A DNA stretch of 64,000 nt from Sphingomonas sp. (GCA_017418975.1 JAFOMG010000024.1:62001-126000), one strand, 5' to 3'. Shown: positions 48,343-57,398, counted from the first letter of the stretch. Numbers and translations are program-made. The notes: generated by a model not told the origin, from the sequence alone.

Positions 48343-50004
48343 CTAAGCCGCGATCAGCCGCTCGGCCTGGGCACGCGCCTCGTCGGTGATCTCGGCCCCG
48401 GAGAGCATGCGGGCGATCTCCTCGCGGCGCGCCGCCGCGTCGAGCGGCGTGACTCCCGTGCGCGTGACCGTCCCATCATGGCTCTTGGCGATGAGCAGGT
48501 GGCGGGCGCCGCGCGCCGCCACCTGCGGGCTGTGCGTCACCACCAGCACCTGCGCCGTGTCGGCCAGCCGGGCCAGCCGCTCCCCGATCGCGCTCGCCAC
48601 CGCTCCGCCGACGCCCCGATCGATCTCGTCGAAGATCAGCGTCCGCGCCCCGCCCTCCTCGGCCAGCGCCACCTTCATCGCCAGGATGAAGCGCGAAAGC
48701 TCGCCGCCCGAGGCGATCTTGACCAGCGGCGCGAAGGGGGCGCCCGGGTTGGTGGAGACTTCGAACTCCACCCGATCCATGCCGAAGGACGACCAGCTCG
48801 CCTCGTCCTGCGGCTCCACCACGGTGCGGAAACGCGCGGCGTCGAGCTTCAGGGGCTTGAGCTCGGTCGCCACCGCGGCGTCCAGCCGGGCCGCGGCCAT
48901 GGCGCGCAGCGCGGACAATGATTTCGCCGCGTCGGCATAGGCACGGTGCGCGTCGGCCACCACTGCCTCGAGCCGTGCGATCCCCGCCCCGCCGCTCTCG
49001 ACCCGTTCGAGCCGGCCGGCCAGTTCCTCGAGCAGCGCCGGCAGCTCGTCGGGCTGGGCCCGGTGCTTGCGCGCCAGCCCGCGCAACTCGAACAGCCGGG
49101 CCTCGTCCGCCTCGAGCGCGGCGGGATCGAAGGCCAGCGCCTCGGCGGCGGCATCCACCCGGTCCTGCGCGTCGGCGGCCTCGGTGATCGCGCGGTCGAT
49201 CGCGGCGAGCGCCTCGGCGAGCGCCTCGTGATCCCCGGCGATCCGCTCCAGCACGCGCGCGGCCTGGCGAAGCTGGCTCAGCCCCCCTTCCGAACCGTCG
49301 AGCAGCTCCGCGATACCCTGCAGCTCGCCCGCGATCTTCTCGCCGCGCTGCATGGCGGCACGGCGCTCGGCCAGCACCGCCTCCTCGCCCGCTTCCGGAG
49401 CAAGGGCGCGCAGCTCCGCGACGGCATGTTCCAGCCATTCGCGGTCGCGCTCGGCCAGGTCCTGCTCGGCCCGCGCCACCGCGAGCGCCGCCTCGGCGTC
49501 GCGCCAGGCCCGATGGGCGATCGCCACCGGGCCGGGATCGCAGCGCCCAAAGGCGTCGAGCAGCGCGCGGTGGCCGCGCGGATTGAGCATCCCGCGATCG
49601 TCATGCTGGCCATGGATCTCCACCAGATGCGGCGCCAGTTCGCGCAGCAGGCCGGCGGAGGCCGGCTGATCGTTGAGAAAGGCACGGCTGCCGCCATCGG
49701 CCTTGACGATGCGCCGGACGATCAGCGGCTCGCCCGGCTCCAGCTCCAGCCCGTTCTGATGGAACAGATTGGCGACCTCGCCGTCCCGCGCCGGCACGTC
49801 GAAGGTCGCGGTCACCACCGCCTGCGCCGCGCCCTGGCGCACCAGCCCGGTCTCGCCGCGCGCGCCCAGCGCCAGCCCCAGCGCATCGAGCAGGATCGAC
49901 TTGCCCGCCCCTGTCTCGCCGGTGAGCACGCCGAGCCCCGCTCCGAACTCCAGGTCGAGCGCCTCGATCAAAACGACGTCGCGAATGGCCAGCGCAGTCA
50001 GCAT
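48343..50004 (-). CDS. recN: DNA repair protein RecN
   Basis: 553 residues. SMC-like ATPase: Walker A GETGAGKS at residues 29-36, a long Ala/Glu/Arg-rich coiled coil (about 160-370), then the signature KIASGGELSRFILAMKVAL, Walker B TLIFDEIDRGVGG and the His region VVTHSPQVAA. RecN binds DNA ends and supports recombinational repair of double-strand breaks. It follows bamD on the same strand with a 48-base gap, the usual order in Alphaproteobacteria. No LexA-type site was recognised. Confidence 0.96.
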   Translation of the reverse strand: MLTALAIRDVVLIEALDLEFGAGLGVLTGETGAGKSILLDALGLALGARGETGLVRQGAAQAVVTATFDVPARDGEVANLFHQNGLELEPGEPLIVRRIVKADGGSRAFLNDQPASAGLLRELAPHLVEIHGQHDDRGMLNPRGHRALLDAFGRCDPGPVAIAHRAWRDAEAALAVARAEQDLAERDREWLEHAVAELRALAPEAGEEAVLAERRAAMQRGEKIAGELQGIAELLDGSEGGLSQLRQAARVLERIAGDHEALAEALAAIDRAITEAADAQDRVDAAAEALAFDPAALEADEARLFELRGLARKHRAQPDELPALLEELAGRLERVESGGAGIARLEAVVADAHRAYADAAKSLSALRAMAAARLDAAVATELKPLKLDAARFRTVVEPQDEASWSSFGMDRVEFEVSTNPGAPFAPLVKIASGGELSRFILAMKVALAEEGGARTLIFDEIDRGVGGAVASAIGERLARLADTAQVLVVTHSPQVAARGARHLLIAKSHDGTVTRTGVTPLDAAARREEIARMLSGAEITDEARAQAERLIAA

Positions 50005-50052
50005 GCGCCTGCTTCTATCGCAGGAACTTAACGAGAACGAAAGCCCCGGCCA

Positions 50053-50871
50053 TCAGCTCGCGGGCTTGGCGGTCGCCGTCTCGGCCTGCTTCAGCTTGCC
50101 CTGGTTCGCCTGCATCAGCTTATAGGCATGATTGTACCAGTCGGTACCCGGATAGTTGGCGCCGAGCACGGCCGCGGCCTTCTCCGCTTCTTCGGGCACG
50201 CCGAGCGCGAGATAGGATTCGGTTAGGCGCATCAGCGCCTCCGGCACGTGCGTGGTCGTCTGATACTGGTCGACCACCGTGCGGAAGCGCAGCGTCGCCG
50301 AGAGCCACTGGCCGCGCGTCTCGTAGAAGCGGCCGATCTCCATTTCCTTGCCGGCGAGGTGATCGCGGACCAGATCGATCTTCAGGCGGGCATCGGCGGC
50401 ATATTTGGTGTTCGGATAACGGCGGGTCAGCTCGCCCAGCGAATCGAGCGCCTGCTGCGTGATCTTCTGGTCGCGCGTCACGTCCTGGATCTGCTCGTAA
50501 TAGCACAGGCCGATCAGATAATAGGCATAGGGCGCGTCGCGATTGCCCGGGTGGACGGCGAGGAAGCGCTGCGCCGACGAGATGGACTCGGTATAGTCGC
50601 GGTTCAGATAATAGCTGAACGCGCCCATCAGCTGCGCGCGGCGGGCCCAGACCGAATAGGGGTGCTGGCGCTCGACTTCGTCGAACAAGGCCGCGGCCAG
50701 CTTGTACTGATGCTGGTCGAGCTTCTGCTTGGCAGTGGAATAGAGCGTGCCGACGTCGCGCGCGACATAGGGAAGGTCCTTGCCGCCGCCCTTCTTGGCG
50801 CAACCGGCCATCGAGAGCGCGAGAACCGGGAGAAGAGCGAGCGCGAGCGCGCGGGTGGTGGGAGTACGCAT
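50053..50871 (-). CDS. bamD: Outer membrane protein assembly factor BamD
   Basis: 272 residues. A lipoprotein signal ends in the lipobox LSMAGC (Cys at about residue 24), so it is anchored in the outer membrane. Several TPR-like helix pairs follow (STAKQKLDQHQYKLAAALFD, YPNTKYAADARLKIDLVRDH). The pattern FDEVERQHPYSVWARRAQLM is characteristic of BamD. It is an essential part of the BAM complex that inserts beta-barrel proteins. recN lies downstream; lpxC, its frequent upstream neighbour, is not here. Confidence 0.95.
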   Translation of the reverse strand: MRTPTTRALALALLPVLALSMAGCAKKGGGKDLPYVARDVGTLYSTAKQKLDQHQYKLAAALFDEVERQHPYSVWARRAQLMGAFSYYLNRDYTESISSAQRFLAVHPGNRDAPYAYYLIGLCYYEQIQDVTRDQKITQQALDSLGELTRRYPNTKYAADARLKIDLVRDHLAGKEMEIGRFYETRGQWLSATLRFRTVVDQYQTTTHVPEALMRLTESYLALGVPEEAEKAAAVLGANYPGTDWYNHAYKLMQANQGKLKQAETATAKPAS

Positions 50872-50990
50872 GGGTGGGGGTCTTAGCCCGGTCCAGTGGC
50901 GTCAAACAATCCTTTTCGCGGCGGGATTGCGGCGGACCCGCGACAGGCGCCGCGCGTTGCGCTAGCGAGCCCTGATTCGGGAGGAAATTC

Positions 50991-51815
50991 GTGACCGCGA
51001 CCTTGCTTGCCACACACCGTGTCGACAAACCCTGGGGCCGCCACACGCTCTGGCCGGGCTTCGCCGATCCGGCGGCGGACGGCGGGCCGGTGGGCGAGAT
51101 CTGGTTCCAGACGCCGGGCGACAGCACGCCCGACCTGCTGATCAAATATCTCTTCACCAGCGAGAAGCTGTCGGTCCAGGTCCATCCCGACGACGCGCAG
51201 GCGCACGCCGCCGGGCTGCCGCGCGGCAAGGACGAATGCTGGGTGATCCTCGATGCCGAGCCCGATTCGACGATCGCGCTGGGCACCATTCGGCCCGTCG
51301 ACCGCGAGACGCTGCGCGCCGCCGCGCTCGACGGCTCGATCGAGGACCTGCTCGACTGGAAACCGGTCAAGGCGGGCGACTTCTTCTATTCGGGTTCGGG
51401 CACGATCCACGCGATCGGCGCCGGGATCACCCTGGTCGAAGTGCAGCAGAACAGCGAGACCACCTATCGCCTCTACGACTATGGGCGCCCGCGCGAGCTC
51501 CATCTCGACCAGGGCATCGCCGTCTCCGATCCCGTCCCCTATGTGCCGCACCCGATGCCGGGCCGCGTCGCGGACGGCCGGGAGATATTGGTCGAGGGGC
51601 CGAAATTCGTGCTCGAGCGCTGGGAAGGCGGCCCGCGCACGATCGACCTGCCCCAGGGCGTCACCGGCTGGCTGATCCCGCTGCGCGGCGAAGGCGTGGT
51701 GGACGGCGTGGCCTTTCGCGCCGGCGAATGCGTGACGCTCCAGGGCAGCGCCAGCCTTCATGCCGAGGCGGGCAGCGACCTGCTCTTCGCCTATCCGGGA
51801 GACAAGCGGCTCTGA
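50991..51815 (+). CDS. manA: Class I mannose-6-phosphate isomerase
   Basis: 274 residues from GTG 50991, with GGGAGGAAATTC upstream. It is the short cupin-type isomerase. Zinc ligands are visible in VQVHPDD (Gln/His), KDECW (Glu) and GTIHAIGAG (His), with the substrate Arg in TTYRLYDYGR. It interconverts mannose-6-phosphate and fructose-6-phosphate, feeding GDP-mannose and exopolysaccharide synthesis. It stands alone, divergent from bamD. Confidence 0.9.
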   Translation: MTATLLATHRVDKPWGRHTLWPGFADPAADGGPVGEIWFQTPGDSTPDLLIKYLFTSEKLSVQVHPDDAQAHAAGLPRGKDECWVILDAEPDSTIALGTIRPVDRETLRAAALDGSIEDLLDWKPVKAGDFFYSGSGTIHAIGAGITLVEVQQNSETTYRLYDYGRPRELHLDQGIAVSDPVPYVPHPMPGRVADGREILVEGPKFVLERWEGGPRTIDLPQGVTGWLIPLRGEGVVDGVAFRAGECVTLQGSASLHAEAGSDLLFAYPGDKRL

Positions 51816-51830
51816 GCCATGGCCGTGCGA

Positions 51831-51855
51831 TGAACGGGAAGTAGTTTCCCGTTCA
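51831..51855 (+). terminator. Palindrome after the mannose-6-phosphate isomerase gene
   Basis: Perfect arms TGAACGGGAA (51831-51840) and TTCCCGTTCA (51846-51855) with a 5-base loop, 16 bases past the stop. No T run follows, so an operator or mRNA-end hairpin are also possible. Confidence 0.45.
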
Positions 51856-51911
51856 CGCAACTCGCCTCCTTGCGGTACGTTGGATGGCAGGAACCATAAG
51901 GAGGACTCCCC

Positions 51912-52430
51912 ATGCGTATCCTTTTTGCCGTTGCGATCGCCGGCGCCGGCCTTGCCGTGGCGCCCGCCAGCGCGGCCCCCATCGCCAACGCGCCGCTCGC
52001 GACCAGCGCGGCCGTGACCGCCGCCGCCGCGCAGGACTGGCGCGACCGCGACCGCGATCGCTATGATCGCCGCGACCGTCGCGACGACCGCCAGTGGCGG
52101 AGCGATTGGCGCCGCTATCGCAACTACGACTATAACCGCCTGCCCCCGGGCGAGCGCTATTACAATCCGGCGGACTATTATCGCGACGGCCGCTATTATC
52201 GCGAGCGCCGCCTGACCCGGAACGACCGCGTCTATCGCGGTAATGACGGGCGCTATTATTGCCGCCGCTCGGACGGCACGACCGGCCTGATCGTGGGCGG
52301 TGTCGCGGGCGGTCTGCTCGGCAACGCGCTGTCGGACGGCCGCAACGCCACGCTCGGCACGCTGCTCGGCGCGGCCGCGGGCGCGGCGCTGGGCTCGTCG
52401 GTCGATCGCGGCGACGTTCGCTGCCGCTAA
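51912..52430 (+). CDS. Exported Arg/Tyr-rich protein with C-terminal glycine zipper
   Basis: 172 residues; AAGGAGGA lies ahead of ATG 51912. A signal peptide (MRILFAVAIAGAGLAVAPAS) precedes a very Arg/Asp/Tyr-rich region (RDRDRDRYDRRDRRDDRQW, then RYRNYDYNRLPPGERYYNPA) of the RcnB-like type. The C-terminal part has a glycine-zipper 2TM segment (GLIVGGVAGGLLGNALSDG, then LGTLLGAAAGAALGSSVDRG). Such proteins sit in or at the outer membrane or periplasm; the role is unknown. A strong terminator follows. Confidence 0.85.
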   Translation: MRILFAVAIAGAGLAVAPASAAPIANAPLATSAAVTAAAAQDWRDRDRDRYDRRDRRDDRQWRSDWRRYRNYDYNRLPPGERYYNPADYYRDGRYYRERRLTRNDRVYRGNDGRYYCRRSDGTTGLIVGGVAGGLLGNALSDGRNATLGTLLGAAAGAALGSSVDRGDVRCR

Positions 52431-52453
52431 GAGCTTGCCACGCAGGCAGAGAG

Positions 52454-52481
52454 GGGCCCGGCGGCGACGCCGGGCCCTTTT
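52454..52481 (+). terminator. Intrinsic terminator
   Basis: Perfect arms GGGCCCGGCG (52454-52463) and CGCCGGGCCC (52468-52477), loop GCGA, then TTTT and TCTC. It begins 24 bases after the glycine-zipper gene stop. Confidence 0.9.
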
Positions 52482-52502
52482 CTCATGCGCGAACGGCGCG
52501 GA

Positions 52503-52736
52503 TCAGAAGATGAAGCCGCCCAGCCAGAGGCGAACGATGCCGACGATCGCGACGACGATGTTGAGGTTGCGCCCGGTGTTCGAATCGGAAAGCGCCCCCA
52601 GCGCGATGCCGACCACGGCCACCGGGATCACCATATAGTTGAGCCAGCCGAGGAACGGGATCAGCGCGATCAGCATGAGCGGCAGGGCAATGATGCCCAC
52701 TAGGATCGAGATCAGGTTCAGCATGGCAGCCGTCAT
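52503..52736 (-). CDS. Small hydrophobic membrane protein
   Basis: 77 residues from ATG 52736 (MTAAMLNLISILVGIIALPL), with GGATGGGG close upstream; a TTG at 52760 is an unlikely alternative. Two or three membrane spans (LISILVGIIALPLMLIALI; LNYMVIPVAVVGIALGAL; NLNIVVAIVGIVRLWLGGF) cover nearly all of it. No family is recognised. It lies just after the SOUL gene on the same strand and may share its transcript. Confidence 0.75.
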   Translation of the reverse strand: MTAAMLNLISILVGIIALPLMLIALIPFLGWLNYMVIPVAVVGIALGALSDSNTGRNLNIVVAIVGIVRLWLGGFIF

Positions 52737-52770
52737 ACCCCATCCAAGGTGTATTAGCAATATATAACAG

Positions 52771-53364
52771 CTACGCCGCGAGCGGGATCAGCACCTCGAT
52801 GCGCTTGAGGAGCGCGGGCGTGAAAGGCGAATTGTAGAAGGCATGCTCGACCGGCCCGGCGGGACGGAAGCCGTTGTCGCCGATCCAGGCGCGCAGCTCC
52901 GCCTCGTGCGCGTCGAGCTGGCCGTCGCTGTCGACGCCGGTGAAGCGCAGCGCGGCGATCCGCCGGGCGGGGAGCATGCGCAGCCGCACGCCGGCGGACG
53001 GATCGGGCAGGGTCTCGATGCTCGCATCGGCCGGCATCACGAAGCGGGTGCGCCAGCCGCGCCCGTCCTCGTCCCCGTCGGACAGCACCGGCACCGTCAT
53101 CGGCAGGCGCCCGCCCGCCCGCCCCCGGCCGAACACATAGTCGGCAAGCCGGGTAAAGCCGACGGAGAGCGCCGCCTGGCGAAGCCCGGGCACCACCGCC
53201 TCGGCGACGAGCAGCCTGGGATAGTCGCGCACGCTGAACGCGCCGTCGCGCGTGACGGTGCTGAACGCGGCCTCGTCCTCGGGCCTGAAGAGCAGTGCGT
53301 ATCCGACACCGGCGGCAACCGCGGCGGCCACGCCGGCGCCGACCATCTTCGCGTTGAGCTGCAT
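52771..53364 (-). CDS. SOUL heme-binding family protein
   Basis: 197 residues. An N-terminal hydrophobic segment (MVGAGVAAAVAAGVGYALLF) anchors or exports the protein. The SOUL domain follows: FSVRDYPRLLVAEAVVPG, RLPMTVPVLSDGD, FVMPADASIETLP, RRIAALRFTGV, and the closing AFYNSPFTPALLKRIEVLIP. SOUL/HBP proteins bind heme or other tetrapyrroles weakly. The small hydrophobic protein gene follows after 34 bases. Confidence 0.9.
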   Translation of the reverse strand: MQLNAKMVGAGVAAAVAAGVGYALLFRPEDEAAFSTVTRDGAFSVRDYPRLLVAEAVVPGLRQAALSVGFTRLADYVFGRGRAGGRLPMTVPVLSDGDEDGRGWRTRFVMPADASIETLPDPSAGVRLRMLPARRIAALRFTGVDSDGQLDAHEAELRAWIGDNGFRPAGPVEHAFYNSPFTPALLKRIEVLIPLAA

Positions 53365-53513
53365 GCAAACCCCATCTGATCGCTCGTGCAGATACGCACA
53401 TGCGCGGCCGGAGTTCCGCCCGAAAGCCTATGCCGAGCCGGCCGGGAATCCGCCTTGGCCAAGGCTTCCTTAACCTTCCTCGGGCATGAAAATGGCCCAA
53501 AGGAGCGTTTGAG

Positions 53514-54248
53514 ATGGTCCGCCGACGGTATTTCCTGATGCTTGCCCTGCCCCTCGCGCTGGCGGGATGCGGCAGTCGCGGGAGCCTGGGCGACGCCTCG
53601 GATACGGAGAGCGGCAATGCCGCCGATCCGGCGCTGGCCAGCGCGCTGCAGGACCAGATCATGGTCGACCCCCAGCTCGGCCGCCAGGCCAATGGCGATG
53701 CGATCCGCCCGCCGGGCCAGCCCTATTCCGGCGCCGTGCCCAACGACAATGTCGCGGCGAACGGCAGCAAGGTCGACAATGGCCCGCTGCTCAAGACCCC
53801 GGCCCCGACCCAGGCGACCAAGGAATGCACCCAGTGCGCGGCGGCGCGCGAGTCCGTGACGCTCGGCGGCCTCGCCGCGCGGCAGAAGGATCCGAAGTCC
53901 AGCCAGTGCGCCGCCTCGCTGCAATATGCGGCCGGCTGGGCGCAGCGCCTGCCGCGCGACCTGCCGCTATACCCACAGGCGCGAGTGACCGAGGCGGCGG
54001 GCAGCACGGCCGGCAAGTGCCAGCTGCGCGTGGTGAGCTTCTCCTCGCCCCAGCCGATGCAGGTGATGCTCGACTGGTATTACACCAGGGCGATCCGCTC
54101 GGGCTATTCGAGCGAGCATCAGGTCGATGGCCGCGAGCACATATTGGGCGGCACGCGCGACAAGGACGGCGGCGCCTATGTGCTGTTCCTCACCACTCGC
54201 CCCGATGGCGGGACGGACATCGACATGGTGGCGAACAACGGGATCTAG
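53514..54248 (+). CDS. Lipoprotein of unknown function
   Basis: 244 residues. The signal RRRYFLMLALPLALAGC has a lipobox LAGC with Cys at about residue 19. A flexible Ala/Asp/Pro region precedes a Cys-containing motif (KECTQCAAARES) and a folded end (LPRDLPLYPQARVTEAAGST, VMLDWYYTRAIRSGYSSEHQ, GAYVLFLTTR). The last part resembles small domains of periplasmic proteins but I cannot name a family. It stands alone with repeats downstream. Confidence 0.82.
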   Translation: MVRRRYFLMLALPLALAGCGSRGSLGDASDTESGNAADPALASALQDQIMVDPQLGRQANGDAIRPPGQPYSGAVPNDNVAANGSKVDNGPLLKTPAPTQATKECTQCAAARESVTLGGLAARQKDPKSSQCAASLQYAAGWAQRLPRDLPLYPQARVTEAAGSTAGKCQLRVVSFSSPQPMQVMLDWYYTRAIRSGYSSEHQVDGREHILGGTRDKDGGAYVLFLTTRPDGGTDIDMVANNGI

Positions 54249-54254
54249 CTGGCT

Positions 54255-54397
54255 CCTCCCCGAGCTTGTCTCGGGGAGGGGAACCATTCGCGCCAGCGAA
54301 TGGTCGAGGGGCAGCCACGACACGCGGCGGCAACCCGCCGCACCCCTTCACCATCGCCTTCGGCGGCGGTCCTTCTCCACCAGACAGGCTGGTGGAG
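54255..54397. repeat. Cluster of four hairpins between the lipoprotein gene and crcB
   Basis: CCTCCCCGAG/CTCGGGGAGG lies at 54255-54279, ACCATTCGC/GCGAATGGT at 54283-54304, GCGGCGG/CCGCCGC at 54324-54341 and CTCCACCAG/CTGGTGGAG at 54375-54397. The first shares its core with 23734-23755. The gap has no gene and no recognisable fluoride riboswitch. Confidence 0.75.
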
Positions 54398-54444
54398 GAA
54401 TTGAAACAGTTCCCCTCTCCACGATAACGCGCTAACCGCTCGGG

Positions 54445-54822
54445 ATGCCTGCCCTTATCCTCGTCATGCTCGGCGGCGCCTTCGGTTCCGGCGCGCGCTT
54501 CCTGACCGGCAAGCTCACGCTCGCCTGGTTCGGGCCCAACTATCCCTGGGGCACGCTTGCCGTGAACCTGATCGGCGGGTTCCTGATGGGCGTGTTCGTG
54601 GGCACGCTCGCCAGGCTCGGCCAGGGCGGCGAGCAATGGCGCCTGCTGATCGCCGTCGGCGTGCTCGGGGGCTACACCACTTTCTCGGCCTTCACCCTCG
54701 ACCTGATGAACATGATCCAGCGCGGCGACTATGGCATGGGCCTGGCCTATGTCCTCGCATCGGTCGTCGGCTCGGCGGTCGCGCTGTTCGCCGGGCTCAG
54801 CATCCTGCGAGCATTGCCATGA
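54445..54822 (+). CDS. crcB: Fluoride exporter CrcB/Fluc
   Basis: 125 residues with four membrane spans. The family marks GGAFGSGARFL, PWGTLAVNLIGGFLMGV and GVLGGYTTFSAFTLDL are present, including the conserved Asn and the Phe-box residues around the central Na+ and F- paths. As a dual-topology dimer it lets fluoride leave the cell. No fluoride riboswitch was seen upstream. Its TGA overlaps the ATG of the pseudouridine synthase gene (54819-54822). Confidence 0.95.
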   Translation: MPALILVMLGGAFGSGARFLTGKLTLAWFGPNYPWGTLAVNLIGGFLMGVFVGTLARLGQGGEQWRLLIAVGVLGGYTTFSAFTLDLMNMIQRGDYGMGLAYVLASVVGSAVALFAGLSILRALP

Positions 54823-56087
54823 CCCTTCGACCCGCACAGGACGTCCGCCAGTTCACCGTCAAGGCCGATGACGACGGCATCCGGCTCGATCGCTGGTTCA
54901 AGCGGCACATGCCGGACACCAGCTTCAACACCGTCTCGCGCTGGGCGCGCACCGGCCAGCTCCGCGTCGACGGCGCGCGCGCCAAGCCGGGCGATCACGT
55001 CTCCGAGGGCCAGGTGATCCGCGTGCCCCCGGCCGAAGCCGCCAAGCCCGAAAAGCCCGGCCGCCCGAAGCGCGAGCGCATCAAGCTCAGCGACGAGCAG
55101 ATCGACTTCGCCCGCAGCCTGGTGATCCACCGGGACGATGCTGCGCTGGTGCTCAACAAGCCGCCGGGCCTGGCGACGCAGGGCGGCACCAAGACCACCG
55201 AGCATGTCGACGGCCTGCTCGACGCGCTCCAGTTCGAGGCCGAGGGCCGGCCCAAGCTCGTCCACCGGCTCGACAAGGACACGAGCGGCGCGCTGCTCGT
55301 CGCCCGCACCGCCCGCGCCGCCGCGGCCTTCTCGAAGAACTTCTCCAGCCGAACGGCGCGGAAGGTCTATTGGGCGCTGGTCGTCGGCGTGCCCAGCATC
55401 GAGGACGGCATCATCGACCTGCCGATCGGCAAGCAGCCGGGCACCGGCGGCGAGAAGATGCAGGTCGACGAGAAGGAAGGCCAGCCGAGCCGTTCGCGCT
55501 ACCGGGTGATCGGCCGCGCCGGCAACCGCGCCGCCTGGGTCGAGCTCCAGCCCTTTACCGGGCGCACCCACCAGTTGCGCGTCCACATGGCGGCGATCGG
55601 CTTCCCGATCGTCGGCGACGGCAAATATGGCGGGCCCGAGGCGTTCCTGACCGGCGGGATCAGCCGCAAGATGCACCTCCATGCGCGCCGCATCCGCGTC
55701 GACCATCCCGATGGCGACAAGATCGACGTGCGCGCGGCGCTGCCCCACCATTTCGCCGAATCGCTCGCCACCCTGGGCTTCGAGGAAGCGGAGGGCGACG
55801 CGCTGCAGCTGGACGACGGCCCCGCCCCGCTCACCAAGGAACAGCAAAAGGCCAATGCCCGGGCGCACGCCAAGACGGTGCGCAAGGAGCGCCGCGGCGA
55901 GCGCGGCCGGCGCGGCGAGGGCGGTGGCGACAAGCCCGCGCCCCGCAGCGGCGGCAAGCCGAGCACGCGCAAGCCGCCCGCCGCCAGGCCGGGCGGCAAG
56001 CCGGCGGCCCGCAAGCCGGCGCCGCGCGGCGCCCGGCCCGGCCCGCGCGCCGGCAGCGACAAGCCCCGCACGCCCCGGAGCCGCTGA
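54819..56087 (+). CDS. RluA-family ribosomal pseudouridine synthase (RluC-like)
   Basis: 422 residues from ATG 54819. An S4 RNA-binding domain (about 15-75: RLDRWFKRHMPDTSFNTVSR) precedes the catalytic domain with HRLDKDTSGALLVAR carrying the catalytic Asp, and FTGRTHQLRVHMAAIGFPIV. The C-terminal 100 residues are a Lys/Arg/Pro/Gly-rich disordered tail, longer than in E. coli RluC and likely to bind RNA. It probably modifies 23S rRNA. Translation is coupled to crcB and to the PaiB-like gene (TGATG at 56085-56089). Confidence 0.92.
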   Translation: MTLRPAQDVRQFTVKADDDGIRLDRWFKRHMPDTSFNTVSRWARTGQLRVDGARAKPGDHVSEGQVIRVPPAEAAKPEKPGRPKRERIKLSDEQIDFARSLVIHRDDAALVLNKPPGLATQGGTKTTEHVDGLLDALQFEAEGRPKLVHRLDKDTSGALLVARTARAAAAFSKNFSSRTARKVYWALVVGVPSIEDGIIDLPIGKQPGTGGEKMQVDEKEGQPSRSRYRVIGRAGNRAAWVELQPFTGRTHQLRVHMAAIGFPIVGDGKYGGPEAFLTGGISRKMHLHARRIRVDHPDGDKIDVRAALPHHFAESLATLGFEEAEGDALQLDDGPAPLTKEQQKANARAHAKTVRKERRGERGRRGEGGGDKPAPRSGGKPSTRKPPAARPGGKPAARKPAPRGARPGPRAGSDKPRTPRSR

Positions 56088-56689
56088 TGCATCCGCACCC
56101 GGCCTTCCGCTGGGAGGACCGCCCGGCGATCCGCGCGCTGGTTCGCGACATCGGCTTCGGCGCGCTCTTCGCCGCAACGCCCGACGGCCCCCGGGTCGCG
56201 CATGTGCCGATCGTGTGGCTGGGCGACGACACGCTCGGCTTCCACCTCGCGCGCGGCAACGGCCTCGCCCGCCATCTCGACGGCGCCACCGCGCTGTTCA
56301 ACCTGCAGGGCCCCGACGCCTATGTGAGCCCGGACTGGTACGGCACCGGCCCGGACGAGGTGCCGACCTGGAACTATGTCGCGGTCGAGCTCGAAGGCCA
56401 GGTGGCCCGCACCGACGAGACCGGCCTGCGCGCGATCCTGGGCGCGATCAGCCACGAGCAGGAACGCCGCCTCGCGCCCAAGCCCGAATGGGTGCTGGAC
56501 AAGGTCGATCCCGCCAGGGCCGCGAAGCTGCTCACCGCGATCATCGGCTACCGCCTGGAGGTCCGGGCCTGGCGCGGCACGCTCAAGCTCGGCCAGAACA
56601 AGCCCGACGCCGCCCGCCTGGCCGCCGCCGACGCGCTCGAGGCACGGGGCCGCCGCGCCATGGCCACGCTGATGCGGGGGGCGAAGTGA
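56087..56689 (+). CDS. FMN-binding PaiB-like protein
   Basis: 200 residues from ATG 56087. It starts MHPHPAFRWEDRPAIRALVR, and has GFHLARGNGLARHLD, DAYVSPDWYG, VPTWNYVAVELEGQ and the later GYRLEVRAWRGTLKLGQNKP, the pattern of the FMN-binding negative transcriptional regulator family (PaiB). The split-barrel fold resembles flavin reductases, and DNA-binding claims in the family are weak. The start overlaps the pseudouridine synthase stop by one base. Confidence 0.88.
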   Translation: MHPHPAFRWEDRPAIRALVRDIGFGALFAATPDGPRVAHVPIVWLGDDTLGFHLARGNGLARHLDGATALFNLQGPDAYVSPDWYGTGPDEVPTWNYVAVELEGQVARTDETGLRAILGAISHEQERRLAPKPEWVLDKVDPARAAKLLTAIIGYRLEVRAWRGTLKLGQNKPDAARLAAADALEARGRRAMATLMRGAK

Positions 56690-56735
56690 GGCTCCGCCAA
56701 TATCCTCCCCTGCTTCGCCATGGCGGGTTTCCGGC

Positions 56736-57398
56736 ATGACCAACCGCCTCGCCGTGTTCGACTGCGACGGCACGCTGGTCGATTCGCAGGCCAATATCTG
56801 CCGGGCGATGGAAGCCACCTTCGTCGCGCACCGGCTCGATCCGCCGGATCGCGGCGACATCCGCCGCATCGTCGGCCTCAGCCTGGTGCCGGCGATCGCG
56901 CGGCTGCTGCCCGAGGGCGGCGACGACCTGCACGAGGCGATGGCCGCTGAATACAAGCGCGCCTTCTTCGCGATGCGCGCGTCCAACGCGCTCGATCCCG
57001 AACCGCTATATGACGGCATATCGGAGACGATCGCGGCGCTCGACGATGCCGGCTGGCTGCTCGGCGTCGCCACCGGCAAGTCGGACCGCGGGCTCGGCCT
57101 GATCCTCGAGCATCACGGCATCCGCCAGCGCTTCGTCACGCTGCAGACCGCCGATCGCCATCCCTCCAAGCCGCATCCCGCGATGCTCGAGCGCGCCATC
57201 GCCGAGGCCGGCGCCACGCCGCGGACCACGGCGATGATCGGCGACACCAGCTTCGACATGGCGATGGCGCGCGCCGCTGGCACGCACGCCCTTGGTGTGC
57301 TATGGGGATACCACACATCCGAGGAGCTGCTCGGCGCCGGCGCGCATCATGTCGCCGATCATGCCAGCCAGATCTTCGCGCATCTGGAGTCGCTATGA
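56736..57398 (+). CDS. HAD-IA phosphatase (phosphoglycolate phosphatase-like)
   Basis: 220 residues. Motif I FDCDGTLVDSQ, the C1 cap (ADIRRIVGLSL-like sequence), motif II GVATGKSDRGL, motif III Lys in PSKPHPAML and motif IV MIGDTSFDMAMARAAG are complete. Alphaproteobacterial members hydrolyse phosphoglycolate or pyrophosphate-like substrates. Its TGA overlaps the start of the next small membrane protein gene (57395-57398), so it is in the crcB-ATP12 run. Confidence 0.92.
   Translation: MTNRLAVFDCDGTLVDSQANICRAMEATFVAHRLDPPDRGDIRRIVGLSLVPAIARLLPEGGDDLHEAMAAEYKRAFFAMRASNALDPEPLYDGISETIAALDDAGWLLGVATGKSDRGLGLILEHHGIRQRFVTLQTADRHPSKPHPAMLERAIAEAGATPRTTAMIGDTSFDMAMARAAGTHALGVLWGYHTSEELLGAGAHHVADHASQIFAHLESL

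Noticed and set aside
54249..54444. Possible fluoride riboswitch before crcB
   Set aside because: The conserved fluoride-riboswitch core was not found; the gap is filled by unrelated hairpins.
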